Positions 1-6,530 of a stretch of 19,018 nt of DNA are shown here, piece by piece. Under the pieces are notes generated by a model, which did no database searches, had not been told where the DNA came from, and saw only the letters and a program-made list of their open reading frames with translations. The translations under genes and the position numbers were made by a program. Location of the stretch: contig DAOPXW010000036.1 in NCBI GenBank assembly GCA_035352555.1, forward strand, positions 1-19,018, given 5' to 3'. The DNA comes from UBA2922 sp035352555 (GTDB taxonomy: Bacteria; Bacillota; Clostridia; Oscillospirales; Oscillospiraceae). Numbering within the stretch: the stretch's first letter is position 1; each line of letters starts with the position of its first letter.

Positions 1-1
1 G

Positions 2-562
2 CCCAAGTATCTCCTCATAGACAAGCTGGAGGAGACCCTCAGGGAGCTCAAGACCCGCAAGCCCGATGGAAAGGGTTATCGCGCGCGGGTGATGGTCGTC
101 GGCTCCGAAGGCGACGACGGCGGCTTTATCAAGCTTATCGAAGATACCGGCGCTTTTGTCTGCGCCGATCGCTTCTGTTTCGGCTCCCTCCCCGGCAGAG
201 ATCCCATCGAGCTCAACGACGACGAGGACGCGCTGACCCAGGTGTGCCGCGCGTACACCTACCGCTCCCAGTGCCCGCGGATGATGAATATGGAAAAGGT
301 GTACGGCCGCAAGGAATATGTCAGCGATATCGCCAAGGAATACGGCGCGGACGGCATCATCTACGAGCAGATCAAATTCTGCGACCCCTGGGCCTATGAG
401 AGAATGCTGGGCTCCGTCATGCTCCGCGACGACTACGGTTACCCTGTCCTGTCGGTAGACCGGCCGTATAACATCAGCTCCTCGATCGGGCAGATGCGCA
501 CCCGCGTTCAGGCGTTCGTGGAAAGCATTGAGATCAAAAAACTGCGCGGAGGTGAAAAGTGA
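2..562 (+). CDS. 2-hydroxyacyl-CoA dehydratase subunit, C-terminal part (5' end outside window)
   Basis: The open frame runs in from the window edge, so only the last 186 residues are visible. The C-terminal stretch YGADGIIYEQIKFCDPWAYE followed by PVLSVDRPYN matches the 2-hydroxyacyl-CoA dehydratase D-component family (HgdB/FldC/BcrB-type). These subunits form a heterodimer carrying a [4Fe-4S] cluster and remove water from (R)-2-hydroxyacyl-CoA in anaerobic amino-acid fermentation, after ATP-driven one-electron activation by a separate CoA-dehydratase activase. The cluster-ligating N-terminal cysteines cannot be checked here. The gene overlaps the next one by one base (TGATG), typical of translationally coupled subunits. 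No activase is visible in the window; it may lie upstream. The acyl substrate cannot be told from sequence. The family call is firm, the exact enzyme is not. Confidence 0.85.
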   Translation, partial: PKYLLIDKLEETLRELKTRKPDGKGYRARVMVVGSEGDDGGFIKLIEDTGAFVCADRFCFGSLPGRDPIELNDDEDALTQVCRAYTYRSQCPRMMNMEKVYGRKEYVSDIAKEYGADGIIYEQIKFCDPWAYERMLGSVMLRDDYGYPVLSVDRPYNISSSIGQMRTRVQAFVESIEIKKLRGGEK

Positions 563-2139
563 TGGAGACCATCGTAGGTAAGGAGAGAGTCGGCGAAAAA
601 GAGCTGGGTGTCCTTTTTGACGGCGGCAAGGTGCGCAAACGCCGCGAATGGCGCGGTTTGAAGGACACACTGTACGATTATGCCAGATGGCTGTACATCA
701 TGTCCATCCTGGCGAAATTCATCGCAAAGCCCCGCAATATCAAGGCCATGTTCCGGTACAGATGGATGGCCAACTATCTGGCCACGCCGCACATGGTGGA
801 TAAGTTCACCATGGGCCTGCGCGACGAGGCGCTGCGCATCGTCCACACCTCCATGGACTTTGTGGTCTACGATGTGGCCTCCACGCTGGACAACATCTTC
901 AAAGGCGACCGCCGTACCGGCAACGACACTGAATTTTCCAAGAGATGCGTTCTGACTGACGAGAACGCCATGACCGCGTTCATGATGGGCTTCCCCAACG
1001 TGAAGGCCATCCTGCGCGAGGTCCCGTGTATGTTTGTGGCGAACCTGCTGACACAGTATTCTTCCACCCACTATCTGGACGTGGCCCAGCAGTTCGGCCT
1101 TGCCGGCGACGTCTGCCCCATGCCCGAGGCCGAGGCCGGCGTCTCCATCGACGACGACTTTGCCGTTCTGGGCTGCTGCGCGGTGCAGGTTAACACCACC
1201 TGCGACGGCTCCCTGATGGGCAACGGCCTGATCGCCAAGCGCCTGGAGCGGGAGTACGGCATCCCCACCTTCCAGCTGGTCGCCCCCATGCGCCACCGGG
1301 AGCCGGACGTGCAGAAATACGCCGCGGAGGATATGAAAAAGGCCATTGCCTTTGTGGAGGAACACACCGGCCAGAAGTGGGACTGGAATTATTACTTTGA
1401 CAGCGCCAGGCGCGTGAACGACGCCACCCGCAAGCGCATGGCATGGCTGGAGATCAACAGCACGCCGTATCCGCAGTTCGTGGGCGCGCCCTTCTCGCTG
1501 TACAACGACACCAATTACATGGGCAACTGCGGCAGATCCAAGCTGTTCCCGCCGGTGGACGCGAAGATCCTGAAGTATGCGGAGAAGGGTTATCGGGAAA
1601 AGAAGATGATGGCCAGGGAGTATCGCCACAGAGCCATTATCTGGGGCGTGCAGCCGCAGTACTGCATCGATATGCTCAACTGGATGGTGCACTGCTGGGG
1701 CATCGTGCCGCTGACCGATATGCTGTCCATGATCAACACCAGGATGATCGCCGAGGACGATACCCCCGAAAACCGCGAGCAGGCCTATTACGATATGGCG
1801 TGGCTCAACGAGAACATGATTATGCGCAACCGTACCCACGGCGGCTATAAGGTCCTGGTGGATGAGCTGTGGGAGTTCTGCGACAAGATGGGCGCCGACA
1901 TGGTCATCATGTGGGAGCATATGTCCTGCAAGGCGCTGACGGGCATGCACGGCCAGTTCGAGGAGCAGGCCAGGGAGCGCGGCATCCATCTGGTCTGGGT
2001 CTGCCACGACCTGTGCGACCCCCGCGTGTTTACCCGCCAGGCCATCCGCAACCAGCTCAACGACTATATGCGCACCGTCATGCGCGAGGAGCCCCTCGAT
2101 CCGTCCATCGAGATCCTGCCGGATGAGAACGCCTGGTAA
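562..2139 (+). CDS. 2-hydroxyacyl-CoA dehydratase family protein, second subunit
   Basis: This is a complete 525-residue protein, somewhat longer than typical HgdA/HgdB subunits (about 380-480 residues). The start ATG at 562 is preceded by GGAGG at 548-552. An in-frame GTG at 559 is also possible but sits closer to the SD. Features fitting the dehydratase family are the central CPMPEAEAG and CCAVQVNTTCDG segments, the later EHMSCKALTG segment, and a C-terminal half resembling the neighbouring subunit (GADMVIMWEHMSC). It should pair with the preceding gene product as the other half of the cytoplasmic [4Fe-4S] dehydratase. The cysteines in VCPMP, GCC and MSC are candidate cluster ligands (inference). 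The two genes overlap by one base and the next small gene follows after 18 bases. The substrate (lactoyl-, hydroxyglutaryl-, phenyllactoyl-CoA or other) cannot be decided. Confidence 0.85.
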   Translation: METIVGKERVGEKELGVLFDGGKVRKRREWRGLKDTLYDYARWLYIMSILAKFIAKPRNIKAMFRYRWMANYLATPHMVDKFTMGLRDEALRIVHTSMDFVVYDVASTLDNIFKGDRRTGNDTEFSKRCVLTDENAMTAFMMGFPNVKAILREVPCMFVANLLTQYSSTHYLDVAQQFGLAGDVCPMPEAEAGVSIDDDFAVLGCCAVQVNTTCDGSLMGNGLIAKRLEREYGIPTFQLVAPMRHREPDVQKYAAEDMKKAIAFVEEHTGQKWDWNYYFDSARRVNDATRKRMAWLEINSTPYPQFVGAPFSLYNDTNYMGNCGRSKLFPPVDAKILKYAEKGYREKKMMAREYRHRAIIWGVQPQYCIDMLNWMVHCWGIVPLTDMLSMINTRMIAEDDTPENREQAYYDMAWLNENMIMRNRTHGGYKVLVDELWEFCDKMGADMVIMWEHMSCKALTGMHGQFEEQARERGIHLVWVCHDLCDPRVFTRQAIRNQLNDYMRTVMREEPLDPSIEILPDENAW

Positions 2140-2157
2140 CAGGGAAGGAGAAAAGAA

Positions 2158-2325
2158 ATGCCTGTACTTAAAAAATTGCTTCTGAAGCTTCTGGCCATCG
2201 GCATATCGCTGTTTGCGGTCACCTTTATCGTCTATTTCTTCAATCTGGATATGAAGCTGACCTCCGCCATCGAGCCCTTCCTCCTCAAGCATTATGACAA
2301 TATGCCCCGCAACGCGCACCTCTGA
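2158..2325 (+). CDS. small single-pass membrane protein in the dehydratase operon
   Basis: This 55-codon gene lies between the dehydratase subunit and a terminator. It begins MPVLKKLLLKLLAIG, with a good ribosome binding site (GGAAGGAG, about 2143-2150) before ATG 2158. Residues about 5-30 are a continuous hydrophobic segment (LLLKLLAIGISLFAVTFIVY) preceded by lysines, so a single membrane helix with a short cytoplasmic N-terminus is expected. The rest is a short charged tail ending in MPRNAHL. I do not recognise a family. Its place as the last gene of the operon suggests a link to the dehydratase, perhaps membrane tethering, but that is only inference. Confidence 0.7.
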   Translation: MPVLKKLLLKLLAIGISLFAVTFIVYFFNLDMKLTSAIEPFLLKHYDNMPRNAHL

Positions 2326-2340
2326 TCCCGCGGCAAACCG

Positions 2341-2370
2341 AAACCGCCCTGCATTTGCAGGGTGGTTTTT
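2341..2370 (+). terminator. intrinsic terminator of the dehydratase operon
   Basis: CCGCCCTGCA pairs with TGCAGGGTGG across a tiny TT loop (one G.T wobble), extended by AAA/TTT, and is followed by a run of Ts. It lies 15 bases after the small membrane-protein gene. Confidence 0.9.
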
Positions 2371-2499
2371 CCTACGAATTAAGATTTACATAATGTGTTG
2401 AAAAACCTGTTGAAAATGTGGGAAATGCCGTTATAAGGGCATGGGAGACAGCACACTATTTACATAACGATAACCATACTCGCGAAGGGGATTTTGTGC
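2371..2499. other. gene-free stretch with short direct repeats
   Basis: No ORF with a ribosome binding site is seen in the roughly 200 bases between the terminator and the tRNA. The stretch is AT-rich. It holds two copies of GTTGAAAA (2397-2404 and 2409-2416) and two copies of TTTACATAA (2386-2394 and 2459-2467). The second pair resembles the TTGACATAAT word repeated within the large minus-strand gene further on. No consensus DnaA box (TTATNCACA) is present. Confidence 0.5.
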
Positions 2500-2528
2500 T
2501 TGACTTTGCCATGGTTCTGAATTATAAT
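2500..2528 (+). promoter_or_regulatory. sigma-A promoter of tRNA-Ser
   Basis: TTGACT (2500-2505) and TATAAT (2523-2528) are separated by 17 bases. The -10 is a perfect consensus. Transcription would begin near 2535, about 40 bases before the tRNA. Confidence 0.85.
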
Positions 2529-2574
2529 ATCCAAGCTGACAATTGAACAGGAACGTTCACTGGACAGAACACGT

Positions 2575-2666
2575 GGAGAAGTCGCGTAGTTGGTCGAGCG
2601 CGCACGATTGGAAATCGTGTATACCCCAAAAGGGTATCGAGAGTTCGAATCTCTCCTTCTCCGCCA
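2575..2666 (+). tRNA. tRNA-Ser (anticodon GGA)
   Basis: The acceptor arm GGAGAAG (2575-2581) pairs with CTTCTCC (2656-2662), followed by discriminator G and an encoded CCA (2664-2666). The anticodon stem CACGA/TCGTG encloses the loop TTGGAAA, giving anticodon GGA, which reads UCC and UCU serine codons. A long variable arm (ATACCC/GGGTAT) is the class II mark of tRNA-Ser. The T arm GAGAG-TTCGAAT-CTCTC is standard. Length with CCA is 92 bases. Confidence 0.97.
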
Positions 2667-2669
2667 CAT

Positions 2670-2702
2670 CGCCGCAGGCGGCAGCCTGCGGCGACGCTTT
2701 TT
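2670..2702 (+). terminator. terminator-like hairpin after tRNA-Ser
   Basis: CGCCGCAGGC (2670-2679) pairs perfectly with GCCTGCGGCG (2684-2693) around a GGCA loop. ACGC and a run of Ts (about 2698-2702) follow. It starts four bases after the CCA end. No separate promoter is obvious for the MFS gene downstream, so some readthrough past this hairpin may be needed. Confidence 0.75.
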
Positions 2703-2717
2703 ATCGGGAGCGGCATT

Positions 2718-2801
2718 ATGGCCTGGAAAAATAGTAACGTCAAACTGCAAAAAGGAGACACTTTCGCCCTTCAGGGGGATAGTGCGCTCTTTTTTGGATA
2801 A
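2718..2801 (+). CDS. possible leader peptide upstream of the MFS gene
   Basis: This is a 27-codon frame starting ATG 2718 with GGGAG at 2706-2710 (7-base spacer) and ending TAA 2799-2801. The peptide starts MAWKNSNVKLQKG. It shows no family resemblance. It matters because it covers AAAAGGAGA (2750-2758), which can pair with the 5' arm of the SD-masking hairpin downstream. Translation here could therefore influence that hairpin. It may be only a chance ORF. Confidence 0.3.
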   Translation: MAWKNSNVKLQKGDTFALQGDSALFFG

Positions 2802-2853
2802 ATACTGGCTGCGGCCCGCTTTCAAAACAGTGCTCTATCTCCTTTTCAAATGA
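2782..2853 (+). CDS. possible second leader peptide ending in the hairpin loop
   Basis: A 23-codon frame from GTG 2782 (VRSFLDKYWLRPAF...LYLLFK) ends at TGA 2851-2853, which lies exactly in the 5-base loop of the hairpin 2839-2867. A ribosome finishing here would cover the 5' arm and free the SD of the MFS gene. The only SD-like sequence (AGGGGG, 2773-2778) is closer to the GTG than usual, so translation is doubtful. The position of the stop is the main argument. Confidence 0.25.
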   Translation: MRSFLDKYWLRPAFKTVLYLLFK

Positions 2854-2874
2854 TTTTTGAAAAGGAGTTTTTTT
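2839..2874 (+). promoter_or_regulatory. SD-sequestering attenuator hairpin of the MFS gene
   Basis: CTCCTTTTCAAA (2839-2850) is perfectly complementary to TTTGAAAAGGAG (2856-2867), with a TGATT loop. Seven Ts (2868-2874) follow directly and the next base is the A of the start codon ATG 2875. The structure is therefore a textbook intrinsic terminator shape whose 3' arm is also the Shine-Dalgarno (AAAGGAG). A competing partner, AAAAGGAGA at 2750-2758, can pair with TCTCCTTTT at 2838-2846 and would release the SD. This is seen in sequence; its regulatory role is inferred. Confidence 0.75.
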
Positions 2875-3963
2875 ATGTTCAATCTGCAAAAACAGCTTCG
2901 CACGCTGTATGTCAATTCCTCGCTGAACGCCTTTCAGATCGCCGGGGCCTCCTGGGTGGCGCTGCTGGCGGCCAGAGGCTGTTCCCTGGTGGAGATCGGC
3001 ATGGCGGAGAGCGTGTTCCATTTCACCAGCCTGCTGGGGGAAGTGCCCTCCGGTGTGGTCTCCGATATGTGGGGGCGAAAAAAAGCCATGGTGTGCAGCC
3101 AGTGCCTGCTGGTGCTGGCCGCGCTGGCCATGCTGGTCTCCCGGGGGATGCCCGGTATTTTGCTGGCTATGGCGCTGGACGCGCTGAGCTACAATTTTTC
3201 CTCCGGCACCCGGGAAGCGCTGGCCTACGACAGCCTGAAACAGGAGGGCCGGGAGGGGGATTACGACCGCTTTTCCTCCACGGAACTGATGATCTACCGC
3301 ATCTCAGGCGCGGCGGCCACGCTGTGCGCGGGACTGGCGTTGGCAATCGGCTATCGGAAGGCCTATCTCATCGACGCGCTGCTGGGCGCCGCCTGCCTGG
3401 CCGTGACACTGCGGCTGAAAGAGACCGGCGGAGGCGGCACAGCCGGCGCGCGGCCCGATTGGGCGCGGATCAAAGCCTGCTTCCGAAAAAGCTTCGATTT
3501 TCTGCGCGGCGAAAAAGGGGCCGTGCGGCTGATCTTTCTCAATGCGGGGGTGGGGGCTTTCGCCACGCTGCTGGGCTTCTTCCTGCAGGCCCGACTGCCC
3601 GCGTGCGGCCTGCCCGACGCGGTGCTGGGCCCGGCCCTGTTCGTGATGGGACTGGGCGGCGCGGTGGGCGCCCGCGCGGTGCTGCTGTTTCGTAGATGGC
3701 GCTACGGGCAGGTATATCTGCTGGCTGCCGCCGGGGTGGCGGTCTGCCTGGGGCTGTCTTTTGTGCGCGCTCCGGTGCTGATGATCGCCTGCGGCTCCGG
3801 CGCGGCGCTGTTTGACGACCTCATCGAGGTGCGCTCAGATATCCGTCTGAATCAGCTGGTGCCCTCCGGCCAGCGGGCTACGCTGCTGTCGGTATCGTCC
3901 CTGTGCTTTTCACTGGTGATGATCGGCCTCTCGCCGCTGCTGGGAAAGCTGTTTTCGATGTGA
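2875..3963 (+). CDS. MFS transporter, probable drug or small-molecule exporter
   Basis: This is a 362-residue integral membrane protein of the major facilitator superfamily. The loop 2-3 signature is clear at residues 55-70 (GEVPSGVVSDMWGRKK). Hydrophobic segments fill most of the protein, consistent with 10-12 helices, with a basic central loop (about residues 185-215) between the two halves. ATG 2875 is chosen over an upstream TTG at 2857 because AAAGGAG (2861-2867) is placed correctly for ATG only. MFS proteins of this size are usually proton-driven exporters; the substrate is unknown. The gene lies directly behind a leader with a terminator/anti-SD hairpin, an arrangement known for ribosome-sensing antibiotic-resistance genes. 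Its 3' end reappears in degraded form at 6531-6586. No terminator is seen just after it. Confidence 0.85.
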   Translation: MFNLQKQLRTLYVNSSLNAFQIAGASWVALLAARGCSLVEIGMAESVFHFTSLLGEVPSGVVSDMWGRKKAMVCSQCLLVLAALAMLVSRGMPGILLAMALDALSYNFSSGTREALAYDSLKQEGREGDYDRFSSTELMIYRISGAAATLCAGLALAIGYRKAYLIDALLGAACLAVTLRLKETGGGGTAGARPDWARIKACFRKSFDFLRGEKGAVRLIFLNAGVGAFATLLGFFLQARLPACGLPDAVLGPALFVMGLGGAVGARAVLLFRRWRYGQVYLLAAAGVAVCLGLSFVRAPVLMIACGSGAALFDDLIEVRSDIRLNQLVPSGQRATLLSVSSLCFSLVMIGLSPLLGKLFSM

Positions 3964-3980
3964 CAGAAAGGATGCCCCGC
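3925..3980 (+). repeat. direct repeat copy 1: 3' end of the MFS gene
   Basis: This 56-bp stretch covers the last 13 codons of the MFS gene, including the TGA stop at 3961-3963, and some following bases. By eye it aligns without gaps to 6531-6586 with 47 of 56 identities, the first 30 bases having only two differences. The two copies bracket the block of spore-surface-type genes. Confidence 0.8.
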
Positions 3981-4213
3981 ACCGCAAGGCCTGCACCAAG
4001 CGCGATCACAGGGGCTTGCAGGGTATCGGCAGCGAAGAAACAGATTTCCACAGGGTACCTCCGCTTTTGCCTTTTGGCACAGAAAACAGACTGCCGGAGT
4101 ATTCAGCCCGCATTGAGAACACGCGTAAAAAGACAATGTCGCACCCCCAGAAACCGGAATATAATGCTGTAGGAAGTTCACTTGCGCAAATTTCTACGGG
4201 AGGTGGTGATGGC
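3981..4213. other. gene-free stretch after the MFS gene
   Basis: No convincing gene is seen between the MFS stop and ATG 4214. Open frames here lack ribosome binding sites. A TATAAT word at 4160-4165 could be the -10 of a promoter for the next gene, but no good -35 stands 17 bases upstream. Confidence 0.4.
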
Positions 4214-4534
4214 ATGGAAGATGTATATCTGAGCGCAGATTACAGAAGTGCTTGGAGACCCCTGAAAAGGGAAAACGATCTCAGCGCGGTCAATTCCCCT
4301 TCGGACGCGGGCACGTCTGTGAAAGACACGAAAATCGTTGATACTTTTACCAACGTTAATGAGATGACCCTACATAACGATGTTTTGCAGAAAGTATCCG
4401 AAATCAGCGCCGATCTTGACAGGCTGGATCGCAGGCTCCAGGAGCAGGACGAAAAAATAAGCAATCTCCTCAGCCTTCTGGAGGGGAAAGAGGGTACAGG
4501 CAAGAAAAGTGTCTTTGGGCAGCAGCGGAAGTAA
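4214..4534 (+). CDS. hypothetical coiled-coil protein, possible spore-associated
   Basis: This 106-residue protein starts at ATG 4214, behind GGGAGGTGG (4198-4206). The frame is open further upstream (to 4016) but without an SD, so the short form is preferred. Residues about 1-50 are polar and probably disordered. Residues about 56-92 form a heptad-like amphipathic helix (VLQKVSEISADLDRLDRRLQ) expected to oligomerise as a coiled coil. The tail is basic (GKEGTGKKSV). I do not recognise a family. It begins the AT-richer block that also contains the collagen-like protein, so a role in the spore or cell surface is possible, but this rests on context only. Confidence 0.6.
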   Translation: MEDVYLSADYRSAWRPLKRENDLSAVNSPSDAGTSVKDTKIVDTFTNVNEMTLHNDVLQKVSEISADLDRLDRRLQEQDEKISNLLSLLEGKEGTGKKSVFGQQRK

Positions 4535-4573
4535 TCGATGCAGCCGTAGGATTTTAATTATTTGCATAAAAAT

Positions 4574-4616
4574 CCTGCTGCCCGCCGCGGAGCCTTCCGC
4601 GCATTCGGGCAGCAGG
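4574..4616 (+). terminator. long hairpin, probable terminator
   Basis: CCTGCTGCCCG (4574-4584) pairs perfectly with CGGGCAGCAGG (4606-4616). Inside it a second stem, CGCGGA/TCCGCG, closes a GCCT loop. The following sequence is only moderately T-rich (TTATAACTTTT). Read on the minus strand the T-run is better (ATTTTTATG), but no minus-strand gene ends here. It lies 39 bases after the coiled-coil gene. Confidence 0.6.
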
Positions 4617-4628
4617 TTATAACTTTTA

Positions 4629-4654
4629 ACGATTTGCGACATTCCGCATATACT
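4629..4654 (+). promoter_or_regulatory. putative sigma-K-like promoter of the frameshifted gene
   Basis: AC (4629-4630) followed after 16 bases by CATATACT (4647-4654) resembles the late mother-cell sigma-K pattern (AC, N16-17, CATANNNTA). The same ten bases GCATATACTG recur upstream of the collagen-like gene at 5736-5745. Shared use by two genes of one block supports sporulation control, but single sites of this kind are weak evidence. Confidence 0.4.
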
Positions 4655-4711
4655 GAAAAGGGAGATAATAGCATCTTTTCTTCAATCTTAAATTTAGGAG
4701 TGAACAGCCTC

Positions 4712-5535
4712 ATGAGCGACTTCATTGCTCAGGAACCTCTTGATATATTCGCCAGAAGAGTTCTGGCGAAAGCCGAATTGCATCAGAAACAGGAAGTTTT
4801 CCAGGAGAATTATTCCACCGCGGATCCGCCTCAGCCTCTGGGAACAAAGGCCCCGTTAACGCTTTATATAATTAACCATGGCGCTACGCCTCAGAGAGCA
4901 CGGCACCCAACACAAGCTACGGGTCCCCTGTAAAATGTGTCAAGCTCTGCAAGCGGATTCTTGACTTTGATCCGGGCAACACCATCCTCTGCACACAGAA
5001 ATCAAGGGTAGTTCTGAATTTTGAACTGGTTTTGGTTGTGGAGTACGAGGACAATACCTTCGACGTGCTGACACTTCCCCGGGATCTCTCCGCTTTTACT
5101 CAGTACACCGCGACCAAAAAAGCCTTTGTGGAAGCTACGGTTCTTGGTCCGACCGGCACGCCGATCATCCAGCATCAGAGCGTCACGCAGCCCTATGAAC
5201 AGATGGTCATCAAATATAACGCGACGGCGACCGCCTATGCCAACTTTGAATACACGGTCACGATTCCCCTTCCCAGCTTCAGCGCGGTTCTGCGCAAATG
5301 CGAGCTGAACGACCCGACGCTTCAGTCCTATATCGTACTGAGAAACCTGTCTTACCAAGTGGATGTGCTCGATCAGTATCTCGCCAACGCCACTGAGACT
5401 GCCACCATCTGGACCACGATTGTCGACTTCTCGCTCTCCGAGGATATTATCGACAAGCTTGGGATCGATCAGGACATCCGGATTATCGGAATCCCGGAAT
5501 ATCCCTGCGAGGACACTCCCTGTGATATCTGCTGA
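4712..5535 (+). pseudogene. frameshifted hypothetical protein, possible spore-surface protein
   Basis: Two adjoining frames look like one gene broken by one missing base. The first starts at ATG 4712 (TAGGAG at 4695-4700) with MSDFIAQEPLDIFARRVLAK and stops at 4931-4933. The second is open from 4876 to TGA 5535 and reads YASESTAPNTSYGSPVKCVK and onward with no start codon or SD of its own. Adding one base between 4876 and 4930 gives a 274-residue protein. The second half is rich in beta-type, Thr/Val/Ile residues and ends with cysteines (CEDTPCDIC). No family is recognised. The run CCCC at 4925-4928 is one place where a dropped C would explain the break, although codon use looks better if the shift lies nearer 4880. 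It may be a sequencing error, a true pseudogene or, less likely, recoding. No canonical slippery heptamer is seen. Confidence 0.65.
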
Positions 5536-5611
5536 AAGAACACATCAAAATAACTGCGCCGCCAAACAAAGGAATATCCGCCAAGAAGGATAGAGCATAA
5601 AGGATCCCATT

Positions 5612-5657
5612 GGGATACCGGCACTCCCGCAAAAGGGAGCGCCGGGTATCCCTTTTT
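5612..5657 (+). terminator. strong intrinsic terminator
   Basis: GGGATACCGGCACTCCC (from 5612) pairs with GGGAGCGCCGGGTATCCC (to 5652) with a one-base bulge and one mismatch around a GCAAAA loop. TTTTT (5653-5657) follows. It closes the frameshifted gene, so the collagen-like gene needs its own promoter. Confidence 0.88.
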
Positions 5658-5735
5658 GCTGATATGCGGCGTTTGAGGGCGGCCCCGCCGCGGCGGACGG
5701 GGCGGCGCTGGCGGTGGGGCAAGCCACGCCATGGC

Positions 5736-5745
5736 GCATATACTG
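5736..5745 (+). promoter_or_regulatory. putative sigma-K-like -10 of the collagen-like gene
   Basis: GCATATACTG here is identical to the ten bases at 4646-4655 upstream of the previous gene. The -35 position, 16 bases upstream, reads GC instead of AC. It stands 47 bases before ATG 5792 and downstream of a terminator, as a promoter should. Assignment to sigma-K is tentative. Confidence 0.35.
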
Positions 5746-5791
5746 TAACAGCAGCCATCGGCAAGGTGCTGCTTATAATGGAGGTTACTCA

Positions 5792-6505
5792 ATGTCCGAT
5801 AAAGTCTTTATCCCCGAGCAAGCGGGCGCTCCCGATGCCGTAACCTGGCATCCGCCTTTCCCGCCATGCCCTCCGGGCCCCCGCGGCCCCGCCGGGCCTC
5901 CCGGGCCACAGGGTCCCCGCGGCCCCGCCGGCAGCATGAACTACACGGCTCAGTGTTTTGCTTACGCACAGCTTGCCCATCTCCTCGGGCAGCTGATCGA
6001 TTTATATCCCGGAATTCCCCTGTATGTTTTTCTCCCGGGAATCAGCCCGTGGTGGATTTCCGGCGTACCGCAGCAGGTTTATCAATCGCCGGAGGGAACT
6101 TATGGCGGGGTGTTCATTCTGGGCGACGGAGGAGAAGTCGCTTTCCCGCTCAACGCTATAGCGGCTCTGCAGTTTACGGACAGCGCCACGGTCTATAATC
6201 CGGCCATCACGTATCTGTCCAAGCCCGATTTCCCGCCCGGCTGTGATACGAACATCATCACGGCTGTCCATGACTATGTATCCACGATCCCGGCAGATAT
6301 CGAGGTGCTGATCAATATTGGCTCCAATATCTGCAGCACGGGCCTGATCTATTTAAACAAATACGGGCTGATCGTGCAGGCCGACGAGTACGGCAACGAC
6401 CCGGCCTTTGTACCGCTGACATTTATAACCGGGATCGCCCCGCAAACAGCGGCAGGCGTCGATGAGGCAAAAAGCGCGCCGTCGACCAGGATACGGGCGA
6501 CGTAA
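5792..6505 (+). CDS. collagen-like repeat protein, probable spore-surface protein
   Basis: This is a 237-residue protein with ATG 5792 behind GGAGG (5780-5784). A proline-rich start (HPPFPPCPP) leads into six Gly-X-Y triplets at residues 29-46 (GPRGPAGPPGPQGPRGPAG), a short collagen-type triple-helix segment. A domain of about 190 residues follows, with MNYTAQCFAYAQLAHLLGQL and then mostly beta-type sequence. There is no signal peptide and no LPXTG anchor. This fits exosporium/spore-coat proteins of the BclA kind, which are made in the mother cell and trimerise; in BclA the repeats are much longer. A phage tail-fibre origin is the main alternative, but no phage genes are nearby. The gene lies between a terminator upstream and the bidirectional terminator downstream, with the degraded MFS-end repeat just after its stop. 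Confidence 0.75.
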   Translation: MSDKVFIPEQAGAPDAVTWHPPFPPCPPGPRGPAGPPGPQGPRGPAGSMNYTAQCFAYAQLAHLLGQLIDLYPGIPLYVFLPGISPWWISGVPQQVYQSPEGTYGGVFILGDGGEVAFPLNAIAALQFTDSATVYNPAITYLSKPDFPPGCDTNIITAVHDYVSTIPADIEVLINIGSNICSTGLIYLNKYGLIVQADEYGNDPAFVPLTFITGIAPQTAAGVDEAKSAPSTRIRAT

Positions 6506-6530
6506 GGCCTGCGGCGCCGGGCATGAGCCC

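Noticed and set aside
508..2319. 603-residue open frame on the minus strand
   Set aside because: Antisense shadow of the dehydratase genes; no ribosome site and no family resemblance, while the plus strand has clear family motifs and SDs.
2397..2420. Replication-origin or DnaA-box cluster
   Set aside because: No consensus box is present and none of the usual neighbours (dnaA, dnaN, gyr genes) appear.
2857..2874. Longer MFS start at TTG 2857
   Set aside because: It would place the true SD inside the coding sequence; ATG 2875 is correctly spaced from AAAGGAG.
3903..4172. 89-residue plus-strand frame overlapping the MFS end
   Set aside because: Starts inside the MFS gene in another frame, has no SD, and gives a basic composition without recognisable features.
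4876..4933. Programmed ribosomal frameshift in the broken gene
   Set aside because: No X XXY YYZ slippery heptamer in the proper phase was found in the overlap. An indel is simpler.
5682..5703. GC-rich hairpin GCCCCG/CGGGGC before the collagen-like gene
   Set aside because: Short stem with no T-run, in a GC-rich patch between terminator and promoter; no specific role can be supported.
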